Assembly: GCF_024519455.1 (NCBI RefSeq)
Contig: NZ_JALJRY010000003.1
Location: 124,001-188,000 of the forward strand
Length of the DNA: 64,000 nt
Direction of reading: 5' to 3'
From: Streptomyces sp. STR69
GTDB lineage: Bacteria; Actinomycetota; Actinomycetes; Streptomycetales; Streptomycetaceae
The translations under genes and the position numbers were made by a program. Below are positions 1-7,546 of the stretch, piece after piece. The first letter of the stretch is position 1. Each line of letters begins with the position of its first letter. The notes below the pieces were generated by a model, which was not told the DNA's origin, searched no databases, and saw nothing but the letters and a program-made list of their open reading frames with translations.

Positions 1-868
1 CGGTTCCGGCGTCGTTGCGCCAACTGCGGCCCCGGTCGGTCGAGTAGACGTAGCCGGTGTCGTGGTTGGTGATGCCGCCGCTGTTGCACATCACGGCGGC
101 GGACTGCTCACGCCAGGTGAAGAAGGAGTGCAGTCGGCCGTTGACGTCGTAGTCGATGCCGTGGAGGTACATGTTGCGGGCGGTGCTGGAACCGTGCGTG
201 CTGGTGTAGGTGCCGGTCGAGGCGCTCCACTCCCCCAGCGCGGTCCAGGCCGAACCGTCGTACTCCGCAAGGGCGTTGCGGCCGTTGCCGGAGATCCCGA
301 CCCGATAGCTGAGCTGCAGCTTGCCCTCGGGAGTGGCGATGAACTGGGGGTAGGTGAACTGCGAGGTGAGTGCCACACCGTCCAGCGAGGTCTGTACGGC
401 GCCGAGGACCGCCGAAACCCAGGCGGTGGACGCCGGGTTGTCGAGGAGTCCGGCGACCGACTTGACGTAGAAGAAGCCGTCGCTGTGGGAGTCCATGTTG
501 AGGTGCAGACGGCCGTCGACCTTGGACACGCCCATGGAGATGACGTTGTGGGAGTCGGCGCTCTTGAGCTGATGGGAGAGAGTGATGGTCGACCAGGTCG
601 TGGCGCCGAGGGCGCGACGGGCGACGACGGCGTACTTGGTGGATGTGTACCAGGCCGCGTACTGGTAGCCCTTGTAGGTCAACAGCCCGTTCTTCTGGAA
701 CGAGTTGTTGTTGACCAGGCCGTCGTAGGAGACGAAGTAGACGGCCTGGGCGTCGAGTTGGGTGGTGCTCTTCTTGGTGACGGACGGGCCGGGGTCGGCC
801 GCCCGTGCGATGCCCGGCGTTGCCACGGCCGCAAGTATGGCGGTGGTGAGCACGGCGCGTCTTCTCAT
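1..868 (-). CDS. Secreted BNR-repeat (beta-propeller) protein, partial
   Basis: Starts at ATG 868 and runs off the left edge, so only about the first 289 residues are present. The N-terminus (MRRRAVLTTAILAAVATPG, then ARA-A) is a Sec signal peptide, so the protein is exported. The remaining sequence has the regular aromatic/Asp-rich blade pattern of the BNR_4 family (for example DRGRSW near the window edge). That fold is shared with polysaccharide lyases acting on rhamnose-uronic acid glycans such as ulvan or gum arabic. It lies 22 bp after rhaM in the rhamnose import operon, so a role in binding or cleaving a rhamnose-containing polymer outside the cell is likely but inferred. Catalytic residues cannot be judged because the C-terminus is missing. 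Confidence 0.75.
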   Translation of the reverse strand, partial: MRRRAVLTTAILAAVATPGIARAADPGPSVTKKSTTQLDAQAVYFVSYDGLVNNNSFQKNGLLTYKGYQYAAWYTSTKYAVVARRALGATTWSTITLSHQLKSADSHNVISMGVSKVDGRLHLNMDSHSDGFFYVKSVAGLLDNPASTAWVSAVLGAVQTSLDGVALTSQFTYPQFIATPEGKLQLSYRVGISGNGRNALAEYDGSAWTALGEWSASTGTYTSTHGSSTARNMYLHGIDYDVNGRLHSFFTWREQSAAVMCNSGGITNHDTGYVYSTDRGRSWRNDAGT

Positions 869-890
869 GTGAGCGGCTCCTGTGGGGGGA

Positions 891-1211
891 TCACGCGAGG
901 TGGAAGACCTCGGTGAGGTGCTTCATCGCTTCGTCGGGACGGGCGCCGTCCAAGGACTCGAAGAACGGCGCCATCTCCGCCTGCCAGCGGGAGTTGATGT
1001 CGGTGGCTTCCATGCCGGCCTGGGCGGCGGCGAAGTCCTCGGTCTCCAAGTAGCCGACCAGCAGGCCGTCTTCGCGCAGGAAGAGCGAGTAGTTGTGCCA
1101 GCCGGTGGCCGAGAGTGCGTCGAGCATCTCGGGCCACACGGCGGCGTGCCGCTCGCGGTACTCGTCGAGGCGGTCCGCCCGGACCTTCAGCAGGAAACAC
1201 ACGCGCTGCAT
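891..1211 (-). CDS. rhaM: L-rhamnose mutarotase
   Basis: A 106-residue protein of the RhaM/RhaU family, which interconverts the alpha and beta anomers of L-rhamnose in the cytoplasm before isomerisation. Family signatures are MQRVCFLLKV at the start, the motif with Tyr and His (YRERHAAVWPEM), the GWHNYS strand and the EMAPFFE segment near the end. ATG 1211 is chosen because an AGGGG Shine-Dalgarno lies 5 nt upstream; the GTG at 1217 would overlap that site. It sits 18 bp after rhaS and 22 bp before the BNR gene, in the same operon. Confidence 0.93.
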   Translation of the reverse strand: MQRVCFLLKVRADRLDEYRERHAAVWPEMLDALSATGWHNYSLFLREDGLLVGYLETEDFAAAQAGMEATDINSRWQAEMAPFFESLDGARPDEAMKHLTEVFHLA

Positions 1212-1229
1212 CAACACCCCTATTGGTTG

Positions 1230-2312
1230 CTAGAAGTTGAACTGGTCGATGTTCTTCGCGTCGAAGACGGTCGGCTTGCCGAGGCTGATCACGCCGTCCT
1301 TGCCGATGGTGTACGAGGTCCCGCCGGCCGTGAAGGTCTCGCCCTCCTTGCCTGTGATCTGCCCCGACACCAGCGCCACGGCCGTCTGCGCGGCGAGGGC
1401 GCCGAGCTTCGCCGGGTCCCACAGCTCGAAGCCCTCGACGGTGCCGTTCTTGACGTACTTGCGCATGTCGTTCGGGGTGCCGAGGCCGGTCAGCTTGACC
1501 TTGCCCTTGTACTTGGAGCCGGACAGGTACTGGGCGGCTGCCTTGATGCCGACGGTGGTCGGGGAGATGATCCCCTTCAGGTTCGGGTGCTCCTGGAGGA
1601 GGCCCTGGGTCTGCTGGAAGGACTGCTGGGCGTCGTCGTTGCCGTAGGCGACCTTGACCAGCTTGATGTCCTTGTACTTGGGGTCCTTCAGCTCGTCCTT
1701 CATGAAGCCGATCCAGGTGTTCTGGTTCGTCGCGGTCTGCGCGGCCGACAGGATCGCGATCTCGCCCTTGTAGCCGATCTGTTCGGCGAGCAACTGCACT
1801 TCGGTACGGCCGAGGTCCTCCGCGCTGGCCTGCGAGACGAACGCGTTGCGGCACTCGGGGTTGGTGTCGGAGTCATAGGTGACGACCTTGATCTTGTTGC
1901 TCATGGCCTGCTTGAGCGCGGTGCACAGGGCACCCGGGTCCTGCGCGGAGACGGCGATCGCGTTCACCTGCTGCTGGGTGAGCGTGTTGACGTAACTCAC
2001 CTGGCCGGCGGTGTCGGTGGCACTGGTCGTGCCCACCTCCTTGTACTTCTCGCCCAGTTCGGTGAGGGCCTTCTCGCCACCCTTGTCGGACGTGGTGAAG
2101 TACGGGTTGTTGACCTGCTTGGGGAGGAACCCGACGGTGAGTCCCTTCTTGAGAGCGGCGCTCGGGTCCGCCTTGCCCCCGGTGACGGCGGACCCGGTGT
2201 TCTCGTCTTTCACATCCTTCTTGGTGGTACCCCCGCAGGCGGTGGCGGCGAGGGTGAGCGAAGTGACGGCGACGAGAGCCGCACAGGCACGACGGAGCGA
2301 TGACTTGCGCAT
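1230..2312 (-). CDS. rhaS: Rhamnose ABC transporter substrate-binding lipoprotein
   Basis: A 360-residue periplasmic-binding-protein-like (type 1, ribose/rhamnose class) lipoprotein. It has a basic n-region, a hydrophobic core and a lipobox LAATAC with the lipidated Cys at residue 26, so the mature protein is anchored outside the membrane. Strings such as GFLPKQVNNPYF, VSAQDPGAL and VTYDSDTNP are characteristic of RhaS/AutIII binding proteins. It captures L-rhamnose for RhaP/RhaQ/RhaT. It follows rhaQ after a 102-bp gap that contains a hairpin-forming dispersed repeat, the only large gap in this operon. Confidence 0.92.
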   Translation of the reverse strand: MRKSSLRRACAALVAVTSLTLAATACGGTTKKDVKDENTGSAVTGGKADPSAALKKGLTVGFLPKQVNNPYFTTSDKGGEKALTELGEKYKEVGTTSATDTAGQVSYVNTLTQQQVNAIAVSAQDPGALCTALKQAMSNKIKVVTYDSDTNPECRNAFVSQASAEDLGRTEVQLLAEQIGYKGEIAILSAAQTATNQNTWIGFMKDELKDPKYKDIKLVKVAYGNDDAQQSFQQTQGLLQEHPNLKGIISPTTVGIKAAAQYLSGSKYKGKVKLTGLGTPNDMRKYVKNGTVEGFELWDPAKLGALAAQTAVALVSGQITGKEGETFTAGGTSYTIGKDGVISLGKPTVFDAKNIDQFNF

Positions 2313-2342
2313 GCGAGGGGTTCCTTTGATACGAGGTTGAGT

Positions 2343-2412
2343 GAAAGCGCCCCTTCAGGGGCGCGGGGAACGGCGCGACCAGCCACAACGGACCCGCAGC
2401 CGCCAACCGACC
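2343..2412 (-). repeat. Dispersed Streptomyces-type intergenic repeat, copy 1
   Basis: Read on the minus strand this stretch contains GCGGGTCCGTTGTGGCTGG, then GTCGCGCC and CCCCGCGCCCCTGAAGGG. The terminal part forms a perfect 7-bp hairpin with a 4-nt loop (GCGCCCC 2347-2353 / GGGGCGC 2358-2364). A second copy lies at 7441-7517 in the other orientation. The element fills the rhaQ-rhaS gap, so its hairpin is transcribed within the operon and could act as a partial terminator or an mRNA 3'-end stabiliser. Confidence 0.75.
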
Positions 2413-2414
2413 GA

Positions 2415-3389
2415 CTAGGTGGATCGTGCCGCGGCCCGAGAGACAGCGACTTGCCGAGCAACCCGAGGCCCAAGTACGGAGACCACGAGCAGAACACCGG
2501 TGACGACGATCTGAGACTGCGCGGAGACATTCAGCAGACTCATCACGTTCTGCAACGCCCCGAGCAGAAAGACACCGGCAACCGCACCTCCCAACGTCCC
2601 CTTCCCGCCGTCGAAATCGATCCCGCCGAGCAATACCGCTGCCACGACGGACAGTTCGAGCCCGGTCGCGTTGTCATACCGAGCACTGGCGTAGTGCAGC
2701 GCCCAGAAGATGCCGGTGAGGGAGGCCATCACCCCCGTCACCGTGAAGAGAATCAACTTCTGCCGCCGAACCCGAATACCGGCGAAGCGGGCAGCCTCCA
2801 CATTGGCGCCGATCGCGAACAACGACCGCCCGAACGGCGTGGCGTGCAGCACGACCACGGCGATCGCGAGCAGCACGAGGAAGGGCAGGAAGGCCCGCGG
2901 CAGAAACGTGTCGCCGAGCCGTCCGGACGCGAAGTCCAGGTACTGCGTGGGGAAATCGGTCACCGCGTCGGAACCGAGCACGATCTGCGCGATTCCCCGG
3001 TACGCGGCCAGCGTGCCGATGGTGACGGCGAGGGACGGCAGTCCGAGCCGGGTGACGAGCAGCCCGTTGACCAGGCCGCAGACCAGGCCCAGCAGCAGGC
3101 AGATCGGGATGATCGTCTCGATCGCCATGCCGTCGTTCCACAGCTTGCCCATCACCGCGCCCGACAGACCGGCCGTGGAGGCGACCGACAGATCGATCTC
3201 CCCGGCGACGACCAACAGGGTCATCGGGAGCGCGATCAGGGCGATGGGCAGGGTGTTGCCGATCAGGAACGACAGGTTCAGCGCGTTGCCGAAGCCGTCG
3301 ACGGAGGTGAAGGAGAACAGCAACAGGACGACGAGGAGGGCGCCGACGACCGTGTCCCAGCGGATCGCGCGCGTCAACGACTCAGGCAT
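2415..3389 (-). CDS. rhaQ: Rhamnose ABC transporter permease 2
   Basis: A 324-residue inner-membrane permease of the BPD_transp_2 (ribose/rhamnose/AI-2) family with about eight to ten hydrophobic segments. The family signature GEIDLSVASTAGLSG is at about residues 63-77 and the ATPase-contact loop GANVEAARFAGI lies near residue 195. It pairs with RhaP to form the channel for L-rhamnose. Its ATG overlaps the rhaP stop by 8 bp, implying translational coupling. Confidence 0.92.
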   Translation of the reverse strand: MPESLTRAIRWDTVVGALLVVLLLFSFTSVDGFGNALNLSFLIGNTLPIALIALPMTLLVVAGEIDLSVASTAGLSGAVMGKLWNDGMAIETIIPICLLLGLVCGLVNGLLVTRLGLPSLAVTIGTLAAYRGIAQIVLGSDAVTDFPTQYLDFASGRLGDTFLPRAFLPFLVLLAIAVVVLHATPFGRSLFAIGANVEAARFAGIRVRRQKLILFTVTGVMASLTGIFWALHYASARYDNATGLELSVVAAVLLGGIDFDGGKGTLGGAVAGVFLLGALQNVMSLLNVSAQSQIVVTGVLLVVSVLGPRVARQVAVSRAAARST

Positions 3390-4422
3390 GGCGGGCGTTC
3401 CTCTTCTTCAGTGCGGTGGCCACGCGCAGGGCGACGATCCGGTCGACGGCGATGGCGAGGATGAGCAGGATGCCGTTGATGGCGAGCACCCAGACGGAGC
3501 TGACGCCGAGGGCGGGCAGCACACTGTTGATGGAGGTCAGCAGCAGGGCGCCGAGGGCCGCGCCGTAGACGCTGCCGGAGCCGCCGGTGAAGACCACCCC
3601 ACCGACAACTACCGCGCTGACGACGGTGAGTTCGTAGCCGGTGCCGGTGCCGGAGTCGACGTTGCCGAAGCGGGCCAGGTACATCGCGCCGGCGAGTCCG
3701 GCGAGCCCGCCGCAGAAGGTGTACGCGGCGAGGATCCGCTTGCGGACGGGGATGCCGGCGAGCCGCGCGGCCTCGGGGTTGGAGCCGAGGGCGTACAACT
3801 CCCGTCCGCTGCCGAAGTGTTTGAGGTAGTAGGCGGTGACGATCAGTACGGCGAGCGCGATCAGCGCCAGCCAGGGCACCGCCGACAGGCCGCCGGAGCC
3901 GAAGTCCACGAATCCGCCCGGGAGATCGGCGGCGGTGATCTGCCGTGAGCCGACCCAGATGGAGTCGACGCCCCGGATGATGTAGAGCGTGCCGAGCGTG
4001 ACGACCAGGGCGGGCACCTGGCCCAGACTCACCAACAGCCCGTTGACCAGGCCGAGTCCGATGCCGAGCAGTACCGCCAGCAGGATCGCGATGACAGCGT
4101 TGCCACCGCCCTGGAGGTAGTCGCCGGTGGCGAAGGCGGTGATGCCGAGGGTCGAACCGACCGACAGGTCTACGTTGCGGGTGATGACCACCAGCGACTG
4201 GCCGGTGGCGACCAGCACCAGGATGGTCGCGTTGAGCAGCAGGTCCTTGATGCCCTGCTCGGACAGGAACTGGCTGTTGCCCGCCTGGGTGATGCCGATC
4301 ATCACCAGGAAGACGACCAGGATGGCGAGTTCGCGCATCTTGAAGACGCGGTCGACGAGCCGCGTGCTGCTCGACTCGGGCACTTCGGCGGCGGGCGCGG
4401 GGTTGGGCGCGGTGACCGTCAT
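3382..4422 (-). CDS. rhaP: Rhamnose ABC transporter permease 1
   Basis: A 346-residue multi-pass permease of the same family as RhaQ, with a longer hydrophilic N-terminus (about 30 residues) before the first membrane span. The conserved VDLSVGSTLGI motif and the EAA-like loop GSNPEAARLAGI are present. Together with RhaQ, RhaT and RhaS it forms the L-rhamnose importer. Its ATG overlaps the stop of a 20-codon mini-ORF that bridges it to rhaT, and a GGGGAGGG Shine-Dalgarno precedes it. Confidence 0.92.
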   Translation of the reverse strand: MTVTAPNPAPAAEVPESSSTRLVDRVFKMRELAILVVFLVMIGITQAGNSQFLSEQGIKDLLLNATILVLVATGQSLVVITRNVDLSVGSTLGITAFATGDYLQGGGNAVIAILLAVLLGIGLGLVNGLLVSLGQVPALVVTLGTLYIIRGVDSIWVGSRQITAADLPGGFVDFGSGGLSAVPWLALIALAVLIVTAYYLKHFGSGRELYALGSNPEAARLAGIPVRKRILAAYTFCGGLAGLAGAMYLARFGNVDSGTGTGYELTVVSAVVVGGVVFTGGSGSVYGAALGALLLTSINSVLPALGVSSVWVLAINGILLILAIAVDRIVALRVATALKKRNARHA

Positions 4423-4436
4423 ACGGCGGCCCTCCC
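4419..4436 (-). repeat. 18-bp direct repeat, copy at rhaP start
   Basis: On the minus strand GGGAGGGCCGCCGTATGA contains the rhaP Shine-Dalgarno and ATG. It matches 17 of 18 bases with the copy at 4478-4495, which covers the last codons of rhaT. Both copies therefore hold an SD-like GGGAGG and an ATGA start/stop overlap. Confidence 0.85.
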
Positions 4437-4481
4437 CGAAGCTGCGCTCGACGGGGTTGCCGTCATGAAGGACCTGTTCAT
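4419..4481 (-). CDS. Putative 20-residue bridging mini-ORF between rhaT and rhaP
   Basis: On the minus strand an ATG at 4481 overlaps the rhaT stop (ATGA) and the frame runs 20 codons ([20 protein letters not shown]) to a TGA that overlaps the rhaP ATG (ATGA). The rhaT end supplies an SD-like GGGAGG 7 nt before this ATG. No function is known for such a peptide. The arrangement would let ribosomes pass directly from rhaT to rhaP, so translational coupling is the simplest interpretation; it could also be a chance product of the 18-bp duplication that flanks it. Confidence 0.4.
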   Translation of the reverse strand: MNRSFMTATPSSAASGRAAV

Positions 4482-4495
4482 ACGGCGGTCCTCCC
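4478..4495 (-). repeat. 18-bp direct repeat, copy at rhaT end
   Basis: GGGAGGACCGCCGTATGA on the minus strand encodes the last residues of RhaT and its stop. It is nearly identical to 4419-4436 (17 of 18 bases). Confidence 0.85.
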
Positions 4496-5995
4496 GGTGG
4501 CTGCGGCCATCACGGATTCCTCGGTGGCTTCGGAACGGGGGATCTCTGCGGTGAGCCGGCCCTCGTGCATCACCAGCACGCGGTCGGCCATGCCGAGGAT
4601 CTCGGGCAGATCGGAGGAGATCATCAGGACGGCGACGCCGTCGGCGGCCAGCTCGCTGAGCAGCCGGTGCACTTCGGCCTTGGTGCCGACATCGATGCCA
4701 CGGGTCGGCTCGTCGACGATCAGCACCTTGGGCCCGGTGGCGAGCCACTTGGCGAGGACGACCTTCTGCTGGTTGCCGCCGGAGAGGGTGTTGACGGTGT
4801 CGGCGATCCGCGCGTACTTGACATGCAGCTTCACCGCCCAGTCGAGGGAACGGCTGCGCTCGGCGCCGCGGTCGACGAGGCCCGCCTTCACGGTCGTACG
4901 CAGGCCGGTCAGCCCGATGTTGCGCTCGATCGACATGTCCATCACCAGGCCCTGGGCGCGCCGGTCCTCGGGGACCAGGGCGAGGCCCGCGGCCATCGCG
5001 GTGGAGGGGGCGCCGTTCGTCAGCGCCTTCCCGTCGACCTCGACTCCGCCGGCGTCCCACCGGTCGATGCCGAAGACGGCTCGCGCCACCTCGGTACGGC
5101 CGGCGCCGACGAGACCGGCGAGACCGACGATCTCTCCGCGCCGTACGTCGAAGGAGACGTCGATGAAGACGCCCTCGCGGGTCAACCGCTTGACGCTCAG
5201 GGCGACTTCACCGGGTTCGACGTCCTGCTTGGGATAGAGCTCGTCGAGATCGCGGCCCACCATGCGTCGTACGAGATCGTCCTCGGTCATTCCCTCGACC
5301 GGCTCGCTGGAGATCCAGGCGCCGTCGCGGAGGGTGGTGACACGTTGGCAGATCTGGAAGATCTCCTCCAGACGGTGCGAGATGAACAGGACGGCCGCGC
5401 CCTGTTCGCGCAGGGTGCGGACGACGCCGAAGAGGCGGGCCACCTCGCTGCCGGTGAGTGCGGCCGTCGGCTCGTCCATGATCAGGACGCGGGCGTCGAA
5501 GGAGAGCGCCTTGGCGATCTCCACGATCTGCTGGTCCGCGATGGACAGGCCGCGCGCCGGACGCTCGGGGTCCAGTTCGACGCCGAGCCGCTTCATCAGG
5601 TCGGCGGTCGCCGCGTGTGTGGCCTTGTGGTCGATCCGGCCGAGGGCACGGCGCGGCTGGCGGCCCATGAAGATGTTCTCGGCGATCGACAGGTCGGGGA
5701 AGAGGGTCGGTTCCTGGTAGATCACGGCGATTCCCGCGTCGCGGGCGTCGCCGGGGCCGTGGAAGAGGACGGGTTCGCCGTCGAGCAGCACCTGGCCGGC
5801 GTCGGGCCGGTGCACACCGGCGAGGGTCTTGATGAGAGTGGACTTGCCCGCGCCGTTCTCACCGGCGAGTGCGTGCACCTCACCAGGGAACAGTTCGAGG
5901 GACACGTCCCGCAGGGCGCGTACCGCGCCGAAGGACTTGGAGATGCCCTTGAGCGCGAGCACCGGGGCCGGACCCGCGTCTGACGGGTGGGTCAT
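4478..5995 (-). CDS. rhaT: Rhamnose ABC transporter ATPase (two NBDs)
   Basis: A 505-residue tandem ATPase of the sugar CUT2 class energising RhaP/RhaQ. The first domain has Walker [10 protein letters not shown] (about residues 45-53), the signature LSIADQQ and Walker B VLIMDEP. The second domain has the usual degenerate Walker A ([12 protein letters not shown]), signature LSGGNQQK and VLIVDEP. It is the first gene of the minus-strand rhamnose import operon, expressed from the divergent promoter region at 6040-6095. The last codons lie in an 18-bp repeat shared with the rhaP start. Confidence 0.93.
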   Translation of the reverse strand: MTHPSDAGPAPVLALKGISKSFGAVRALRDVSLELFPGEVHALAGENGAGKSTLIKTLAGVHRPDAGQVLLDGEPVLFHGPGDARDAGIAVIYQEPTLFPDLSIAENIFMGRQPRRALGRIDHKATHAATADLMKRLGVELDPERPARGLSIADQQIVEIAKALSFDARVLIMDEPTAALTGSEVARLFGVVRTLREQGAAVLFISHRLEEIFQICQRVTTLRDGAWISSEPVEGMTEDDLVRRMVGRDLDELYPKQDVEPGEVALSVKRLTREGVFIDVSFDVRRGEIVGLAGLVGAGRTEVARAVFGIDRWDAGGVEVDGKALTNGAPSTAMAAGLALVPEDRRAQGLVMDMSIERNIGLTGLRTTVKAGLVDRGAERSRSLDWAVKLHVKYARIADTVNTLSGGNQQKVVLAKWLATGPKVLIVDEPTRGIDVGTKAEVHRLLSELAADGVAVLMISSDLPEILGMADRVLVMHEGRLTAEIPRSEATEESVMAAATGRTAV

Positions 5996-6039
5996 GAGGG
6001 GCTCCTCGACGACGTCGGCGGGGAGCCGTCACGACGTCG

Positions 6040-6051
6040 TGAAAGGTTTCA
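6040..6051. promoter_or_regulatory. LacI-type operator at the rhaT promoter
   Basis: TGAAAGGTTTCA has arms TGAAA/TTTCA around a 2-bp centre, close to the LacI-family consensus TGAAACGTTTCA. It lies just downstream of the transcription start expected from the promoter at 6066-6095, a position suited to repression. Confidence 0.65.
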
Positions 6052-6065
6052 ACTTGGTTGCCGGG

Positions 6066-6095
6066 ACGTTAGGCTCGCCAGCCTTGTCACGTCAA
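6066..6095 (-). promoter_or_regulatory. Predicted rhaT operon promoter
   Basis: On the minus strand a -35 TTGACG (6095-6090) and a -10 TAACGT (6071-6066) are separated by 18 bp. Transcription would start near 6059, just before the TGAAAGGTTTCA operator. Confidence 0.6.
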
Positions 6096-6104
6096 TGGGT
6101 CCGC

Positions 6105-6121
6105 ATCGAAAAACTTTCGAT
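6105..6121. promoter_or_regulatory. Inverted repeat ATCGAAA-N3-TTTCGAT
   Basis: A perfect 7-bp inverted repeat with a 3-bp spacer, midway between the rhaT and rhaI promoters and just upstream of the rhaT -35. It differs from the LacI-type sites and could bind a second regulator or an activator. Confidence 0.5.
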
Positions 6122-6169
6122 AGCCAAAGGTCACATTGGAGTCACGGAGCACAGGCTTCGCCGTAGGGC

Positions 6170-6198
6170 TTGACACCCCTTCGGGAGGCTCATAACTT
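6170..6198 (+). promoter_or_regulatory. Predicted rhaI promoter
   Basis: -35 TTGACA (6170-6175), 17-bp spacer, -10 TAACTT (6193-6198). Initiation is expected near 6205, at the edge of the operator at 6206-6217. Confidence 0.65.
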
Positions 6199-6205
6199 CG
6201 CTCTC

Positions 6206-6217
6206 TGAATCGTTTCA
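6206..6217. promoter_or_regulatory. LacI-type operator at the rhaI promoter
   Basis: TGAATCGTTTCA is a near-perfect match to TGAAACGTTTCA, at the predicted start point of rhaI transcription. It forms a pair with 6040-6051 at the divergent promoter. Confidence 0.65.
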
Positions 6218-6256
6218 TACATACATCGTTTCGTCGCATGTCACAGGAGCCCACAA

Positions 6257-7417
6257 GTGACCGATCTCGCCGCGGTGAAGGCCGCGCTCAGGACCCAGGC
6301 AGTCGAGACGCCGTCGTGGGCGTACGGGAACTCGGGGACCAGGTTCAAGGTGTTCGCCCAGGAGGGTGTGCCGCGGACCCCGCAGGAGAAGCTGGAGGAC
6401 GCGGCCAAGGTCCACGAGTTCACCGGCGTGGCGCCGACGGTGGCCCTGCACATTCCCTGGGACCGGGTCGACGACTTCGGAGCGCTGGCAAAGTTCGCGG
6501 ACGACCACGGGCTGAAGCTCGGCGCGATCAACTCCAACACCTTCCAGGACGACGACTACCGGCTCGGCAGTGTCTGCCATCCCGACGCGGCGGTGCGGCG
6601 CAAGGCGCTCGACCATCTGCTGGAGTGCGTCGACATCATGGACGCGACGGGCTCCGCGGATCTGAAGCTCTGGTTCGCCGACGGGACGAACTATCCCGGG
6701 CAGGATGATCTGAGCGCGCGCCAGGATCGGTTGGCGGAGGCCCTGGCCGCGGTGTACGAGCGACTCGGGGACGGGCAGCGGATGCTGCTGGAGTACAAGT
6801 TCTTCGAGCCGGCGTTCTATGCGACCGATGTTCCCGACTGGGGGACGGCTTACGCCCATTGCCTGAAGCTCGGGCCGAAGGCGCAGGTCGTGGTCGACAC
6901 GGGGCATCACGCGCCCGGCACGAACATCGAGTTCATCGTGGCGACGCTGCTCCGGGAGGGGAAGCTCGGGGCGTTCGACTTCAACTCGCGGTTCTACGCG
7001 GACGACGATCTGATGGTGGGGGCGGCGGATCCCTTCCAGTTGTTCCGGATCATGTACGAGGTGATCCGGGGTGGGGGGTTCACCGCGGATGTCGCGTTCA
7101 TGCTGGATCAGTGCCACAACATCGAGGCGAAGATTCCGGCGATCATCCGGTCGGTGATGAATGTGCAGGAGGCCACGGCGAAGGCGCTGCTCGTGGACCG
7201 GGATGCGTTGGGTGCGGCGCAGCGGGGCGGGGATGTGTTGGGCGCGAACGCCGTGATCATGGACGCGTACAACACGGATGTACGGCCTCTGCTGCGGGAG
7301 CTGCGCGAGGAGCAGGGGCTTGACCCTGACCCGATCGCGGCGTACCGCTCCAGCGGGTGGCAGGAGCGGATCGTCGCTGAGCGGGTTGGAGGGCAGCAGG
7401 CCGGGTGGGGCGCCTGA
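6257..7417 (+). CDS. rhaI: L-rhamnose isomerase
   Basis: A 386-residue (beta/alpha)8-barrel isomerase converting L-rhamnose to L-rhamnulose, of the Pseudomonas stutzeri/actinobacterial RhaI type rather than E. coli RhaA. Metal-binding residues are visible in LLEYKFFEP (Glu179), VVDTGHH (Asp214, His217) and the FDFNSRFYADDD segment. GTG 6257 is the start, with AGGAG 7 nt upstream. It is the first gene of the plus-strand catabolic cluster and is divergent from the import operon. Confidence 0.93.
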   Translation: MTDLAAVKAALRTQAVETPSWAYGNSGTRFKVFAQEGVPRTPQEKLEDAAKVHEFTGVAPTVALHIPWDRVDDFGALAKFADDHGLKLGAINSNTFQDDDYRLGSVCHPDAAVRRKALDHLLECVDIMDATGSADLKLWFADGTNYPGQDDLSARQDRLAEALAAVYERLGDGQRMLLEYKFFEPAFYATDVPDWGTAYAHCLKLGPKAQVVVDTGHHAPGTNIEFIVATLLREGKLGAFDFNSRFYADDDLMVGAADPFQLFRIMYEVIRGGGFTADVAFMLDQCHNIEAKIPAIIRSVMNVQEATAKALLVDRDALGAAQRGGDVLGANAVIMDAYNTDVRPLLRELREEQGLDPDPIAAYRSSGWQERIVAERVGGQQAGWGA

Positions 7418-7440
7418 GCGTCTGCCGGGAATCCGTCGTT

Positions 7441-7517
7441 TGCGGGTGCGGGTCCGTTGTGGCCGGTCGCGCCGCGCGGCGGAGCCGCATATCGATGCAG
7501 CCCCGCGCCCCTGAAAG
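7441..7517 (+). repeat. Dispersed Streptomyces-type intergenic repeat, copy 2
   Basis: GCGGGTCCGTTGTGGCCGG, GTCGCGCC and CCCCGCGCCCCTGAAAG match the copy at 2343-2412. Here the two halves are separated by about 27 extra bases (GCGCGGCGGAGCC and following, ending ATATCGATGCAG). The element fills the rhaI-rhaEW gap. Confidence 0.75.
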
Positions 7518-7546
7518 TCCCCTCTCTCACGTAAGGACCCGAGTTC

